Assembly: GCA_015680685.1 (NCBI GenBank)
Contig: MNCI01003443.1
Coordinates: 242,381-306,380 of the forward strand
From: Gnetum montanum
Lineage: Eukaryota; Streptophyta; Gnetopsida; Gnetales; Gnetaceae
Reading direction: 5' to 3'
Length of the DNA stretch: 64,000 bases
A program made the translations under genes and the position numbers. Positions 1 through 10,640 of this stretch are shown here, piece after piece; within the stretch, counting starts at the first letter, position 1, and every line of letters starts with the position of its first letter. Under the pieces are notes generated by a model. The model searched no databases, had not been told where the DNA came from, and saw only the letters and a list, made by a program, of their open reading frames with translations.

Positions 1-138
1 AGAGAAAGAAATTTTGCTGTTGTCAATGCCAAGATTATGCCTTTCGTTGTCCATCCATAAGTGTGCCATTGATCTTTCTCCTTGCATAGCTTCTTCAGCA
101 CTGCTCCATTCCAAGTGTCCTCTCCAGATCCAATCCAT
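1..138 (-). pseudogene. ORF2 5' fragment of Ath1 (continues past left edge)
   Basis: An open frame of 46 codons runs to the left edge. I chose the ATG at 138 because this frame matches the corresponding segment of Ath8 (57,711-57,868): both share a W-x-x-A-E core, a QG pair, then LWM(D/N)N and a downstream H-x-x-x-I-x-N. It also resembles the start of ORF2 in Ath6 (an RGHE stretch, then MGPLWEE), so it is probably ORF2 with an altered first part. A second ATG at 155 opens a different frame. Directly upstream (156-159) is GCAG after a TG-rich run, which resembles a splice acceptor. Function is unknown; too little is in the window to say more. Confidence 0.45.
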
Positions 139-1804
139 TGTTGCATGATTTCCATCTGCACACACAACATAGTCTTAATATTAGTAAGGGTAAATGAATT
201 TCAATGCAGTTGATACCTTGCTTTGGTGAAAGGTCCATTGGCTGAGTTGTGGTATGGCTGATACGAATCTGGAGATATAATAGTGGTGACTACTGAAGGT
301 GTAGGGGTTAAGAAAAAATTGAAAAAATTCGTGTCTAGACCCCCATGACTAAGAGTGAACCTTCGATAGCGATAGAATGGAGAAAGAAAAGGAATAATGA
401 AGATGGAGAAAAAGAGAACTATAACGTTGGTGAAGTGGATGTCAAGATGGAAATAAAAAAAATAACATGGATTGAAAAAAAGTTAGGGGAAAGAATTTAA
501 CTGATGAACCAAATAGAAATGTTAGTGGGTCCTCCCCAAAGCAGGCTCATGCCCTTAATTCCCTAACAAACCCACATTCAAAGAGTCCGTAGGCTCTGGG
601 AATGTCATTTGGAACAAGAGTTAAAGTCTTAACAACAAGAATTTACCAAAAAGAAAACAATGCATCCACCAAGATATACACTAATGATACAACCGGCAAT
701 GAGGTGAACAATGGAGAGAAGGGTGGAGAGAAGAGAATGGAATGGAATCCCAAGAACAAGGTGGTGTACAGCCCCTTGTGGATTTCATGATTAATGTGAC
801 TTAGTAAATCCCATTCCAAGTTTAGCCTCAAACAAACCACATGCAGTGACTTTGCATTAATGCATTTAGCCAATCCATCCACTTGAAGTAATAAGAATGC
901 CTTCATCCAAGAGCCACCACCATTCCGACGAAACAAGGAGAAGAGAACGGGAAGCGAGAAGGGCCTTAGTTAGAGGGAACCTTTTATTTTAGTTCCATAA
1001 TCAGTGCTTGTAGCCCAAATAATTATTTCGTCTAAGGGGTGTGCTTTGAATTCTCACTTTCTCTTTTTTTTCTTGTTTTATGTGTTTATGCATGAGAACT
1101 ACACCATGCAAAGACTTTGTTATTTTTATTAGCTCAGCTTCCCGATGATTGGGTAATGTCAAAATGATAAGAAAAATCAAGAAGAAAAACATCCAAGCAG
1201 CCAAGAGAATGGCCAACACAAATGCATCAAGTTCCCTTAAAGTCACACCCTTTTCAATCCTTGAGTCCTTCCTTAGTTTGAGAAATGCTTAGTCACTGAT
1301 TCGTTAGAGTTCTTATTAGAAGGGGACTGTACATTTCCAAGCCGAGAGAGACCATAGAAATTTGTGGATGTATGGATGAAGTGAACTCATTGCTTGCTAT
1401 ATCAAAAGAACCATACCTTAGTATCAACATCATAATTTAAAGGTAAAAACCAAACATTAGCAATCAATATAAAAATAGTTCATACCATTATTACGAACAC
1501 TTATTTGGTGACAAACTTACAAGGTGGATAACATACACACACACAAAAACAAAAAAAAAAATGAAAAAGTATAACGATGTTGTAAAAAAAATTAGAAAAG
1601 TTAAAGAAATTTGTAAAAAAAAATATGTAAAACAAAAATGTGTAAAACAAAAATGTGTAAAAAAAATGTGTAAAACAAAAATGAGTAAAAAAAATGTGTA
1701 AAACAAAAACATGTAAAAAAAATTTGTAAAACAAAAATGTGTAAAAAAATGTGTAAAATAGAAAAAAAAAGGACTCAGGCCCCCAAATGATTAGCATAGG
1801 TGGC
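139..1804 (-). other. Ath1 post-pol / pre-ORF2 non-coding spacer
   Basis: No coding frame is supported here. The stretch is the reverse complement of the post-pol spacer of Ath4 and Ath6: matching blocks include the region around 540-600 (compare 30,730-30,790) and around 1,010-1,060 (compare 30,240-30,310). A PPT-like CCCCCATGACTAAG block lies at 339-353. The U3-like array and TATA box seen in Ath2, Ath4 and Ath6 are not evident here, and the donor position reads GGTTCAC instead of GGTAAGC. Confidence 0.7.
1611..1765. repeat. A-rich minisatellite, about 13-15 bp unit
   Basis: Roughly ten imperfect copies of a unit like AAAAATGTGTAAAAC. The equivalent place in Ath6 (about 44,240-44,290) and Ath8 (about 58,615-58,700) has only a few such units, so the array has expanded in Ath1. 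On the minus strand it gives phenylalanine-rich spurious ORFs. Confidence 0.8.
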
Positions 1805-1822
1805 CATCTCCCCCATGACTGA
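1805..1822 (-). promoter_or_regulatory. Post-pol PPT-like purine tract (Ath1)
   Basis: On the minus strand this reads GTCATGGGGGAGATGG, right after the pol remnant. The same tract follows pol in Ath4, Ath6 and Ath8 and resembles the true polypurine tract TCATGGGGGTA that precedes the 3' LTR. Confidence 0.5.
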
Positions 1823-1842
1823 ATGGAAAGGAAGAGATCCAA

Positions 1843-1862
1843 AATAATGAACGTCTATTTGA
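1843..1862 (-). other. Deletion junction removing RT-RNase H-integrase in Ath1
   Basis: Downstream of the protease the minus strand follows the pre-RT linker (an NWEK motif, then a KFK motif as in Ath8). It then jumps into the last integrase codons just before the post-pol tract. Compared with Ath8, about 3 kb holding RT, RNase H and integrase is missing. The join lies within about 20 bp of 1,850. Confidence 0.75.
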
Positions 1863-2141
1863 ATTTTCTAGAAGTGTCCACCTTCTCCCAATTCATGTTT
1901 TCAGGTTAAGGGGTGGAAGTTGGTGACTCTCATATTCCAATGTGTCTATGCTTTCGTTGTTGGCATGAGTTATTTCCCCAATTCATTCCACACATGCTGG
2001 TGGGCTGCTTCCTTGATCAGCTATCATCCACGGGGTGTCCACTTGTTGTGTGGTTGCTACATACAGGCACTTTTGTCTCAAAGTTTCTAGGGCACACCGG
2101 TTGCATGCAAGAGATGTTAAATTTTGCATCACCCATGATTC

Positions 2142-4961
2142 CTACATGTCATCACCCTCTGAGTCACTATATGTGATGCATTGAACTTTCTTCTTCTCGA
2201 TCTTTCCATAAATGTTTACCTTAGATATTTCCAAGGAAAGATCATGGATTCCTAGGCATGCATCTATTGTGCTTGGCCATGCCCTTCCCATTATAATTGG
2301 GAAGTCCCCTTCGTTGTTGTTAACTTCTATCACCCAGAAATCAGCTGGGTAGGACCAACCACACACAGTGGTAACAATGTCTTCCACTAATCTCAAGGGA
2401 ATGGTGATGGACTGGTTTTCTAGCTCTAGTTGAATATTGCACTTCTTGAGTTGGGGCAGGTTCCAGGCTTGATACATTTCTCATGAAATTAAGTTGACTC
2501 TGGAACTTGAGTCAAGAAGATCCTTATGTGGTTCATTCCCGATGACTTGGAGGTAGATTAAGGGACTTCCAGGGTCAGATAGTTTCCTGGGAAGGTGGCC
2601 TACCTTAATCCAGTTGGCTATAGTATGTGTTAACATAACTGTATGCGTTAAGCTCTGTTGTTGGACTGAAGGGTGCTCTAAAACCTTATGTGTTAGAGGA
2701 GCGTACCTAGACTTAACCACTTTTGGTTGTGAGAGCTTGTCTGGGCTTTTGTTTCTGAAGAAAGGACTTCTCTTTTTGTGGTTGTTAGAACTAGTAGTGG
2801 GTTGAATGGTTACGGCTCTTGTAGCGTTACGTTGCTTCGGTTGAGTGGGGAGTTCCCCTTGCATTGTTGGAGTGGGTGGTATGGGAACTACTAGCAGAAG
2901 AGAGGCAGATGGATTAGGAGGATGGTATGGGTGTGGAGCATCTCCCGGAGGAGAAGGAGTCCTTCTAAAGTACTCCTGAACTTGGTAGTCATGTTGAGGA
3001 GTTGTGTAACCCATGAAGTCACTTGGAGAAATTGGCTGCTGCACATAGTATCCATAAGAATCAGGTTGTCGTTAAGGGTATTGTTGTTTTAGTAGTGGCA
3101 TCCCCCATGACTGTGGGTATTGCCACTACTGATGTTGTCCAATGGGTTGTGGTGGAGTTCCACTTGGATAGTACGTCAATGGTTGGTAAAACTATTTTTG
3201 GTTACCTTGGGGATAAGGTAACCTTCGAGGTGTTTACCGTCTATTAAGTCTTAGGTTGAGTGCATACACCCTAGACTCTTGTACATGTGAGATGATCGGA
3301 CAACATCCCTTGGGATGGTCATATTGGTAGATCTCACATCCACCATCATTGTCTATGTCCAAATCCACAACCTCATCAGAGATATTCATTTTTCCCTTAC
3401 CCTTGTCATGTGCATTACCTAAATCTCTCCACTTTTTCTTATCTTTGTCACTACTTCATTCCTTGGACTCCTCTACGATTTTCAGGACAAGTTCAAGTCT
3501 ACTATCCAAGGAATCCTATATTTGATCTACCTTAGCCACCACTTCCGTTGTTAGCTTCTGAATTGGCAAGGTTTATCTATTCACCAACTCTTCGAGTGGT
3601 GACTCATCCTCTTCATCACAAAATCTCACTCCCCTCTTCCGGAGGGAAGGAACGCAGTTATATTCTTCCACGCTTTCTCTTTTCTGAAGCTCCCCTTCTT
3701 CTTTGGCTACTTGTTCCAAAAATCGATGAATCTCATGGGATCTAAGTTTTGATAGTCTCCCTTGGGCATAAGTCCTAAGGATTATCCTAGTTTCATACCT
3801 TAGCCCATCTACAAGATGGCAAAGTTAATTCTATTTTGCATAACCATGGCCCTGACAATGATGTAACAATGCGTAGTAGAGGCCCATGGCAGCACCCAAG
3901 GGTTCATGAGTACCTTGCTCCCATCCTTGGATCTTCTTGTGAAAGTTAGACACTCTAGAGTACATTTGATATTTATTGTTGAAGAATTCTAACATCGTAC
4001 TCCACCTCCTAATGGTTTCCAGCTCTAAGGACCAGTACCAAATCTTTACTTCCTTTATGAGTGTCTTGGGAAACAACTTTAGTTTTTGCCACTTGTTCTC
4101 TATGTTCTGCAAGACATAGGCATCGTGGAATTCCTATAAATTATTTTGCATATCCTCGTTGTATCCCCCTTCAAATCGTGGGATGTTATTCATATCTAAG
4201 CACTTGATCCAACTATCTTTTTGATGCCTTGTTGGTATTCTCACTACCTCCGTGATATCTAGCATACTCCAGGTTGCAAGTAGGGGTTCATCATGATTAT
4301 CTCTTTCATGAAATCTATGATGTCTACATTGCTACCTACTTTCCCTTCATTCATGCCCTTGTCCTCGCTCTTGACTCTCTTGTTGTGGTCTCTCATTTTA
4401 TCTACCTCTATCCTCACCATTATGCTCTTTATGACTACACCCTGATGTGGAAGGAGAGGGTGATGAAGGAGAAGAAGAAGAAGAACCATCACCATGACGA
4501 TGTTTCTTACCTTCTCTTTTGTGGCTTCGGCCCCTATCGTGATGATGATATGAGTGTCCATCCTTGTCATGTGTTTTCATTCCCTCAGTGAACAATTGGC
4601 GTTCATAAGGATCATAACTAGGGTTTTGTATTGTGGAGCATAGGTTTTGATACCCCACCTCCTCACTAGTGTTAGGAGGAGGAACATCTTTCGATAGAGA
4701 ACTTGTTATAAGTGGTTCACCATCTCCAATTTCACTTAGGATGTGCATGACCTCTTTTCCCTTCAACAGTGTATGGTGGATCTCCTACCTTAATTCCCTT
4801 AAACGTTGTGTGGCTGTGGGATGGTAATCCCTTATGTCAAAATCAATGTAGTCAGTATAGAGTTGTGTCATGTCGATCTGTGCCAAAGCATAAAGAAGCA
4901 TGTCAAGGACTTCCTAATCTAGAGGTAACACTATGTTACCTTGCAGGTCTCTCCAGTGCAT
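2142..4961 (-). pseudogene. gag-pro: gag-protease of Ath1 (degenerate)
   Basis: Encodes the structural Gag polyprotein and the aspartic protease that would process it. The start at 4,961 (MHWRDLQGN) matches the WRD start seen in Ath3 and Ath6. Order: N-terminal domain; Ser/His-rich linker (about 4,400-4,560); retrotransposon Gag core (about 3,560-4,200, with LKLFPKTLIKE, WY and YQMYSRVSN); Cys/His motif near 3,315-3,350 in which the second Cys is Tyr; Pro/Gln/Tyr-rich tail (2,481-3,050); protease with DSS where DTG/DSG/DLG is expected (about 2,500) and the later WSYPADF and FPIIMGRAW motifs. Several in-frame stops and frameshifts and the lost active-site motif make it inactive. Confidence 0.85.
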
Positions 4962-5260
4962 CTATTCATCCTGATGGAGGATAAAAGTAAAATTGAGTAT
5001 ATACTCATCAGGATGAGTATATACCACCCTATATTGTTGATTAACTGGTTGATTTTGGTTATGTGTTTTAGACTACCGACTGTTTCTTGTATGATCCATA
5101 GGTGGTGAATTGATTTTTTTTGAAGAAGAAGACATCTTAGTTTAATTCTGTGTGCTAATTAACCATTATAAAATTTTTCATTTAATTAACCCTAAGGTTT
5201 GTTTAAGCTCCCAACGATATGAGTGATTTCCTAAGTTCTACTTAGTGCATAAACACTTAG
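4962..5260 (-). other. Ath1 untranslated leader
   Basis: About 300 nt between PBS and gag with no supported coding frame. It holds a perfect 13-bp inverted repeat at 4,997-5,024 (listed separately) and a conserved block CATCAGGATGAATAGATG immediately before gag, shared with Ath6. Confidence 0.7.
4997..5024. repeat. Leader palindrome, 13-bp arms, 2-nt spacer
   Basis: GTATATACTCATC (4,997-5,009) faces its exact reverse complement at 5,012-5,024 across two bases. Ath6 keeps a slightly decayed version at 38,311-38,336, at a similar distance from its PBS, so it is a family feature and not chance. Confidence 0.85.
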
Positions 5261-5279
5261 TCCCTGGCAATGGTACCAA
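5261..5279 (-). promoter_or_regulatory. Primer-binding site of Ath1 (tRNA-Asp type)
   Basis: Minus strand TTGGTACCATTGCCAGGGA directly follows the LTR end. It differs by transitions only from TGGCGCCGTTGCCGGGG, the complement of the plant tRNA-Asp 3' end used by Athila-group elements. Confidence 0.85.
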
Positions 5280-6049
5280 TGATGAGTGGGGAGGTACCCC
5301 TACACTCAACCATACGAATACAAGCGTAGCATGTGCAATCTAGTCAAACTCCATAGACTAAGTGCCTACATGCCTCATGGAACACTTAAGGTTAATTATT
5401 CATTGTCTTCCCAGACTTACTTGTATTTGTCACGGTGTATGGTTAAGTAAGTCTAAGGTATATGCTTTTTTATAGCTTTTCTGTTTTATCTCCTATGCTA
5501 GTGAGGTGAAGGGCTGAAGAGAGTAATTGACTAACTTTAACTAAATAACTAAGTCTAAATTAACCTAACATTAGCATCTGTTCCCACTTACCGTTCACAC
5601 CCTGAACCAATGCAACCTTGGTTACCAAACACTAATCGTTGCTGGGATCACCAAGCGTAACACACATGCTCGAAGCGGTCATACTGAGGCACTTAACTAG
5701 GAGAGAAGGGTTGAGAGAGATTTAATGAACTAAGAAAGAAATTAAATGATAAATAGTAAATATTAATAAATAAAATCCTATTAATCCTATTCCATGCACT
5801 GCAAGGTTTATCCAAGAAGTTTGCCTTTATTGTCGTACACAAATATGTGTTCAAGTACAGTATTTGCTCGAATAAAGATCTGTTCACTTTGGAGTTCCTA
5901 TTGCAGGCAGGCACATGGAAAATATTCTATCTCTAGAGGGATCAAACTACCATAGTTTCACTACAGTCTAAGCCTAGGATGAGAAACAAGGGAGATTCGC
6001 CTCTTATTTATAGATTTGGCGATGGCCCATGCGATATCGCATCCCATCA
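5280..6049 (-). repeat. 5' LTR of Ath1
   Basis: Begins (plus strand) TGATGAGTGGGGAGG next to the PBS and shares the family block ACTCAACCAT..., the AATAAAGAT region (5,873) and TTATTTATAGA (TATA-like, about 6,004). The outer end is set at CATCA (6,049); U3 is shorter than in other copies, so the end is uncertain by some 50 bp. Confidence 0.75.
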
Positions 6050-6097
6050 CTCTTCTACTCTAAAACTCCAACAAATAAATCTTTCAAACAAACAAGA

Positions 6098-7029
6098 CGA
6101 TGAGTGGTGAGAACCCCTACACTCAACCATAGGAATCACTAAGAAATTATGTGTGATCCAATCAAATTTCATGGACTCTATGTCTTCTAGTACACTAGCC
6201 TCTAGGAAGTCAACTTACCCTAATAGTCATTTGTTGTCTTTCCAATTTCACTTGCGATGTATAAAGGTATGGTTAAGTGTAATCGAGGCATATGATTTTT
6301 ATTATTTTATGTTTTATGTTCCTAGTGCTTTAAAATAGAGAAATGAAGTAATTTAATAACTAATTTAATTTAACTAATTAATTAATCTCTAACTAATCCT
6401 AACATAAGTATTTGATCCTACTTTCTATACACATCTTGAATACATACCACACTACTGGGCTACTAGGCATTAAGCGCTATTGGGATTACCAAGTATTATA
6501 TGTTATGCTTGAAACTGTCATAGTTATGTGTTTAATTTATTTAGCTTAATTACTTACTTAATCAACTGAAGTCTAGTTTATCTTAATTAATTGAATAATT
6601 AATGAAAATAGTAAATGTAGAAATAAATCATTACTCTATTCTAAGTGCTGCAAGGTTTTATCAAAAGGATAATATTTATTGCCATTCAACCTAGTGTGCT
6701 TACATACATTAGTCCTTGAATAAAGATTCATATACTTTCTGACTCCTACTGTAGGCACTTAGAGAAATATTCTAAGTCCCAAATGATAAAACTGCAAGAA
6801 CTCTACTACAATTAGGACTTAACCTGACAATAAACATGACTAGTGAGTGTGTATTTATAGAATTTATTATGGATCTATGTTAATGGGGCCCCATAAACAT
6901 AGCAAATACTATGTCAACATAGCGTTGTTGATGGGGCAACACCACGTAGATGGGGTTGCATTAATAGGGGCTCATCGACAAGGCCACGTCAATGGGGATA
7001 TGTCGACATGACACTTTAATACTTCATCA
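6098..7029 (-). repeat. 3' LTR of Ath2
   Basis: Plus strand starts CGATGAGTGG (first T changed to C) and ends ACTTCATCA, flanked by the PPT. It holds the conserved Athila LTR blocks (ACTCAACCATAGG; GTATGGTTAAGTG; AATAAAGATTC) and, near its outer end, several TCAACATAG / GATGGGG U3 units (about 6,880-7,015). Confidence 0.85.
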
Positions 7030-7043
7030 TACCCCCACAACTA
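7030..7043 (-). promoter_or_regulatory. Polypurine tract of Ath2
   Basis: Minus strand TAGTTGTGGGGGTA lies directly against the LTR start, the plus-strand priming site of LTR retrotransposons. The same sequence precedes the 3' LTR in Ath6. Confidence 0.8.
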
Positions 7044-7280
7044 AATGAAAAATTTTCATCAAGTTCTTTTAAAAAATTGAGAAGCTATGGGATTATTGAA
7101 TGACTCTTGATATAACAAAACTAAGTGCACGAGTGTACAAATCAACATCATTACAAAAATTGGTGGTGTTCATGATACAAAATTGAACACCATGACATGA
7201 CTACTCAAAAGTGGATAGCACATCCTATAATAGCATGAACATGGTTGAGAAGATCAAATAGCCCTAGGTGGTGGAGGCTC

Positions 7281-10115
7281 CTAAGGTTTTGAAGGACCTT
7301 CACCAATTTTGGGTGTGCACGGTGGCTAAGGTGGCTATGGCTATCCTACTATGAATGCTACCTCTAGTGGAAGGAAAAAGGCATCCAATAATGCCTACAT
7401 CTTCTCCTCCTTGCTCCAGGGATCATTCATAGTCTACAAAGCATCACCAATATGCATTGGAATGGGTATATCCCATGGATAGGACAATATTACAAATAAC
7501 TCCTTAACATTGACAAACTAGGTAGTGAATTTTTTGCATTTGACATTGAACACCCACTACATTCTGTAGCTCCTAGTAGTTATTCATTATTTTGGCTAGG
7601 TTCTTAGTAGTAGATCTCTTATTAGTGTATTTACCCTTGAGAATATTGAGTTCAACATTTGCCACTGTAAGCTTCTTCTTGGTGTCCTTATGATGCTTGA
7701 ACTTAGCCTCATATAACAAGTATGAGTTGGTTACCTTATTTTCTAGTTTTGACTATAGCCCTATGGTAGTCAACATATCCAAGCTCATGTAATGGAGATT
7801 GGAAAGCTCCATGTATTCCATCATTTTCTCTATCTTCAAATCCTTTAGATAAATTTCTTCTTTATTGTACTAATTAATCCTAGCAATGATGGGCTACTAC
7901 AATTCACATCCATGTTGGAGTTGATGGAGGGTCTCATTCATCTTTGCCTTTGCCACTTGAATATGTTTCTCATTTACTTCTTTCTATAGGCTGATCTGGT
8001 CTTTTTAGTGATCCTTGACTCTCTTGAATTTGAGAGCCTTTAATTTCCAGGCAATAACATCTATTGTAGTCTTTTGGTAAAGGGCACAGACCTTGTCCAT
8101 GGAGAGGCTTTTGTTCTTAGTTACCAATCTCCTTAACTCTATGTTTTCTCTAGCTAGTTATTCCTGCTATTGATGGATAAAATTAGTCAATTTTTATTTA
8201 TGTGCATCAACATTTCACAGGCAATGGTTCTCTGTGATTAGCTGCACATTCTCTTGGTGGGTTATATCTAGGGCCTTCTAAATATTGTGTTGGATGTCCT
8301 CTACCAAGGATCAATAGAACACTCTTGTTTCCATCACACACTCAACCCCTTTTAGCTTGGTGTGAAGCTATTCAAGAGATTCATCTCTTGTTAATGCTAG
8401 GTTGAGAAATGTAGGGTCAGTAATCTAGGCTCTCAATTCAGCAACTTTAGCAACTAAGCATTCATTTAGCTCCTTAGCTATTTTGAGTTTCCCTTCCAAA
8501 AAAATGTTCCTGCCCCTTGCCTCTAGTAGTTTTGACTAAGTTGTAGTAATATTATCCAAAAGATCAAAGACATCTAGAAGCAGTTGCCCAATTCCTACCA
8601 ATTGGTCTAGCAGTTGTTCATGTTGTGTTGTGCTTAATTTGCCACTTATGGTTGTTGCATACTTCTACACATCTTTAAGTGTGGTGACGTTAGGTATAGA
8701 CACTGCAAGTAGATTAAGTATTTTGAAAATTCTATTAGCAACCACCTCTACTAATGTTTCTTATCATTGGTGCTACATCACTAGTATTATTTCCCCCTTG
8801 CCTTCCTCCAAGTGCACCAAGGAGGTTTCGATGTTCCTAGAAATCTCTACAAGTGGCTACTATTCTAAGAGAGATACCATTACCTATATAGTGCTAGGAT
8901 TTAACCTCACAAACAACTATGTTCATTGGTAGAGAAAATGGATCCACCTTCCCCCATCAAGCTAATTGTTCAAGCCACCTCATTCAAGTGACTTATCACT
9001 AGCTAGTACAAAGATGGATCACCATCACTCATGCATAATTGTTGCTTTTTCTTGTTCAAGAGTCATTCTTAGTACTTACACAACTATTGGAATGTTGCAG
9101 CAATGTCTAGCATAATTTTCTATGTGGTAGGTGGAGGTGGTAGCTGCTGCTCCTCTTCTTGCATGGTTGTTGTAGGAATTTTTTCCATCATCATCTTCAT
9201 CCAACTAGTAGTCAAAGCACATTGGATAACATCATTTGTATAGTGGACTATTCCTCCCCTTTGACATAGTTTTCTAATAAGGCATGGAAAAGAGAGTGCC
9301 TTCCTTCCATATTTATTCTCCTTCAACTACTTCTCTATCTCTAAATAGATCAGCTATGGAAGGTTGATAGAGAATCTCTCACTTAGAGTAGCACATGCAT
9401 GGGCCAAAAAGTAGTGATCTTTCTAGGCCTCACCATGGGGTTTAGGTGAAAGGTTGTAATATTTTAGTGGATTCTTTCTTCTAGTTTGAGCGTGTTGTAC
9501 TCCTTGTGATCGACACCATAACACCGCTAAACCCATTTCTTTTTTGATGCTAGGGTTTGCTTGCATTGGAATCTCAGTGAGATTTGTCCTAGTTTCAAGC
9601 AACCCAAGTGCCTTTGCAATGGCTTGCACCAAGTAGAAGACTAAATTGTCCTTTATTTTCACCATTGAACTAGCCTACCTATTATTCCAAAATAAGAATC
9701 TCTCTCCCATATACAACTTCCCATTGGAAGTGATAATTGGCCATAAGGGAGAGGTCTTCAATTGGTCCTATACCTATTTAGGTTCTTACTCCAAGAAAGA
9801 GCCAAATTTCAACTCCTAGAGGACCATCTTTCGGACCTCCCTTGATATAATTTGTGTTAGGTAGGCCTTTGTTAGGGTCACCTCAAGGTTTGCTTACTAA
9901 GCTAGTGCCTCATCTTGGTGGTAATGTTCTATTGCTACTACTGGTTTTAGAATCTGACAAATAGATTCCACTTTGGCCTCTTCCTTAAGACATCCCATGG
10001 CTTGGGTTGTAATTGGTTCTTTCTAAGCATGTTCTTGACCCCTTTTCCTTCTTGACCATTTATCCCTTAGTTGAGATGGTCCTCCTTCCTATGTATGTTT
10101 GCCTTTTGGTGTCAT
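7281..10115 (-). pseudogene. ORF2 of Ath2: Athila-type post-pol ORF with coiled coil
   Basis: About 2.83 kb between the pol position and the 3' LTR. The ATG at 10,115 and the SKP-like stop at 7,281 match Ath4 and Ath6 at both ends. The N-terminal part has a basic MTPKGKH start, a YLVQAIAKALGL segment (about 9,590-9,630) and the FPCLIRKLCQRGGI segment (about 9,250-9,290). These resemble the domain often annotated as 'putative plant transposon protein' in Athila-like elements, from memory of the family. The remaining roughly 550 codons are Glu/Lys/Leu/Gln-rich with heptad character. Many stops and frameshifts. Such ORFs are called env-like by position; I see no signal peptide or clear membrane span, so an envelope role is not supported. 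Confidence 0.7.
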
Positions 10116-10407
10116 TTGTGGTCACAACACATCTGCGGACTAGTAGATATAATGTGTAAGTTCAAATATTTGAATATCTTATCTCATTAGTTAGTCACAC
10201 TTGGCTATGGTTGGACCATGGTAGATTGATTATTTTATTAATTAATTTTTATTATAAGTATCACCAAAGCTCATTGGAAGGCTTTAACTTCTATATTTTG
10301 GTATTTAAATATTGATTTCTTAGTTAAACCTTTGTGTGAGTTAGAAAAATGGCAAAAAAATTTCTATCAAAAATGGCACATTTGTACCCCCACAACTAAG
10401 AGCTTAC
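10116..10407 (-). promoter_or_regulatory. Putative ORF2 leader intron (Ath2)
   Basis: On the minus strand AAAGGTAAGCTC (donor-like, GT at 10,407-10,406) is followed by a PPT-like TTAGTTGTGGGGGTA (10,385-10,399). The segment ends at the ORF2 ATG, where ACCACAA stands for the CAG seen or implied in other copies. Length about 292 nt, close to the same interval in Ath4 and Ath6. Confidence 0.45.
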
Positions 10408-10550
10408 CTTTGGGAGCTACAAGGTTGAAGAATGGAGTGATTTGGAAAAACAGTTAGGAAGTTATGGACTTTGGAAGGATTTTGGCTCTAAAAATTTGAA
10501 AAATTCTGCATTTATGACAAAATGTGAAAATTTCTAAGGGGGGTCACACA

Positions 10551-10640
10551 TATTTATAGTATTTTTGTATGATATCATATCAACAATATTGTAGCTATGC
10601 TATCGTAGCTCATCCTACGTAATCATTGATGCAATGTCTT
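10551..10640 (-). promoter_or_regulatory. U3-like internal promoter region (Ath2)
   Basis: Minus strand ACTATAAATA (10,551-10,560) is preceded by ATCAATG / GTTGATATG-type units. The arrangement copies the LTR U3-TATA layout and recurs before ORF2 in Ath4 and Ath6. The outer part overlaps the uncertain start of the Ath3 LTR. Confidence 0.45.

Larger units (their letters stand above)
1..6049 (-). mobile_element. Ath1: pol-deleted Athila-type LTR retrotransposon, left-truncated by window edge
   Basis: Minus-strand Ty3/gypsy element. From right to left it has a 5' LTR, a tRNA-Asp-type primer-binding site, a leader, gag, a protease, then an abrupt join to post-pol spacer and the first codons of ORF2 at the window edge. 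RT, RNase H and integrase are absent although they occur at this place in Ath3, Ath4, Ath6 and Ath8. Family assignment rests on the DLGxSV-type protease context, the PBS and ORF2 downstream of pol. The 3' LTR lies outside the window. Confidence 0.85.
6098..10626 (-). mobile_element. Ath2: 3' half of an Athila-type element (ORF2 plus 3' LTR)
   Basis: Minus-strand fragment with a 3' LTR, polypurine tract, full-length ORF2 and the ORF2 upstream region. Its gag and pol are not found; the 5' LTR of Ath3 begins where Ath2 stops, near its U3-like array. Confidence 0.8.

Noticed and set aside
1491-1842. Two Phe-rich ORFs on the minus strand that look like membrane proteins
   Set aside because: They are translations of the A-rich minisatellite and are not conserved in other copies.
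7281-10115. ORF2 as a true retroviral envelope gene
   Set aside because: Position fits the env-like label, but no signal peptide, cleavage site or transmembrane helix is visible and the body is coiled coil.
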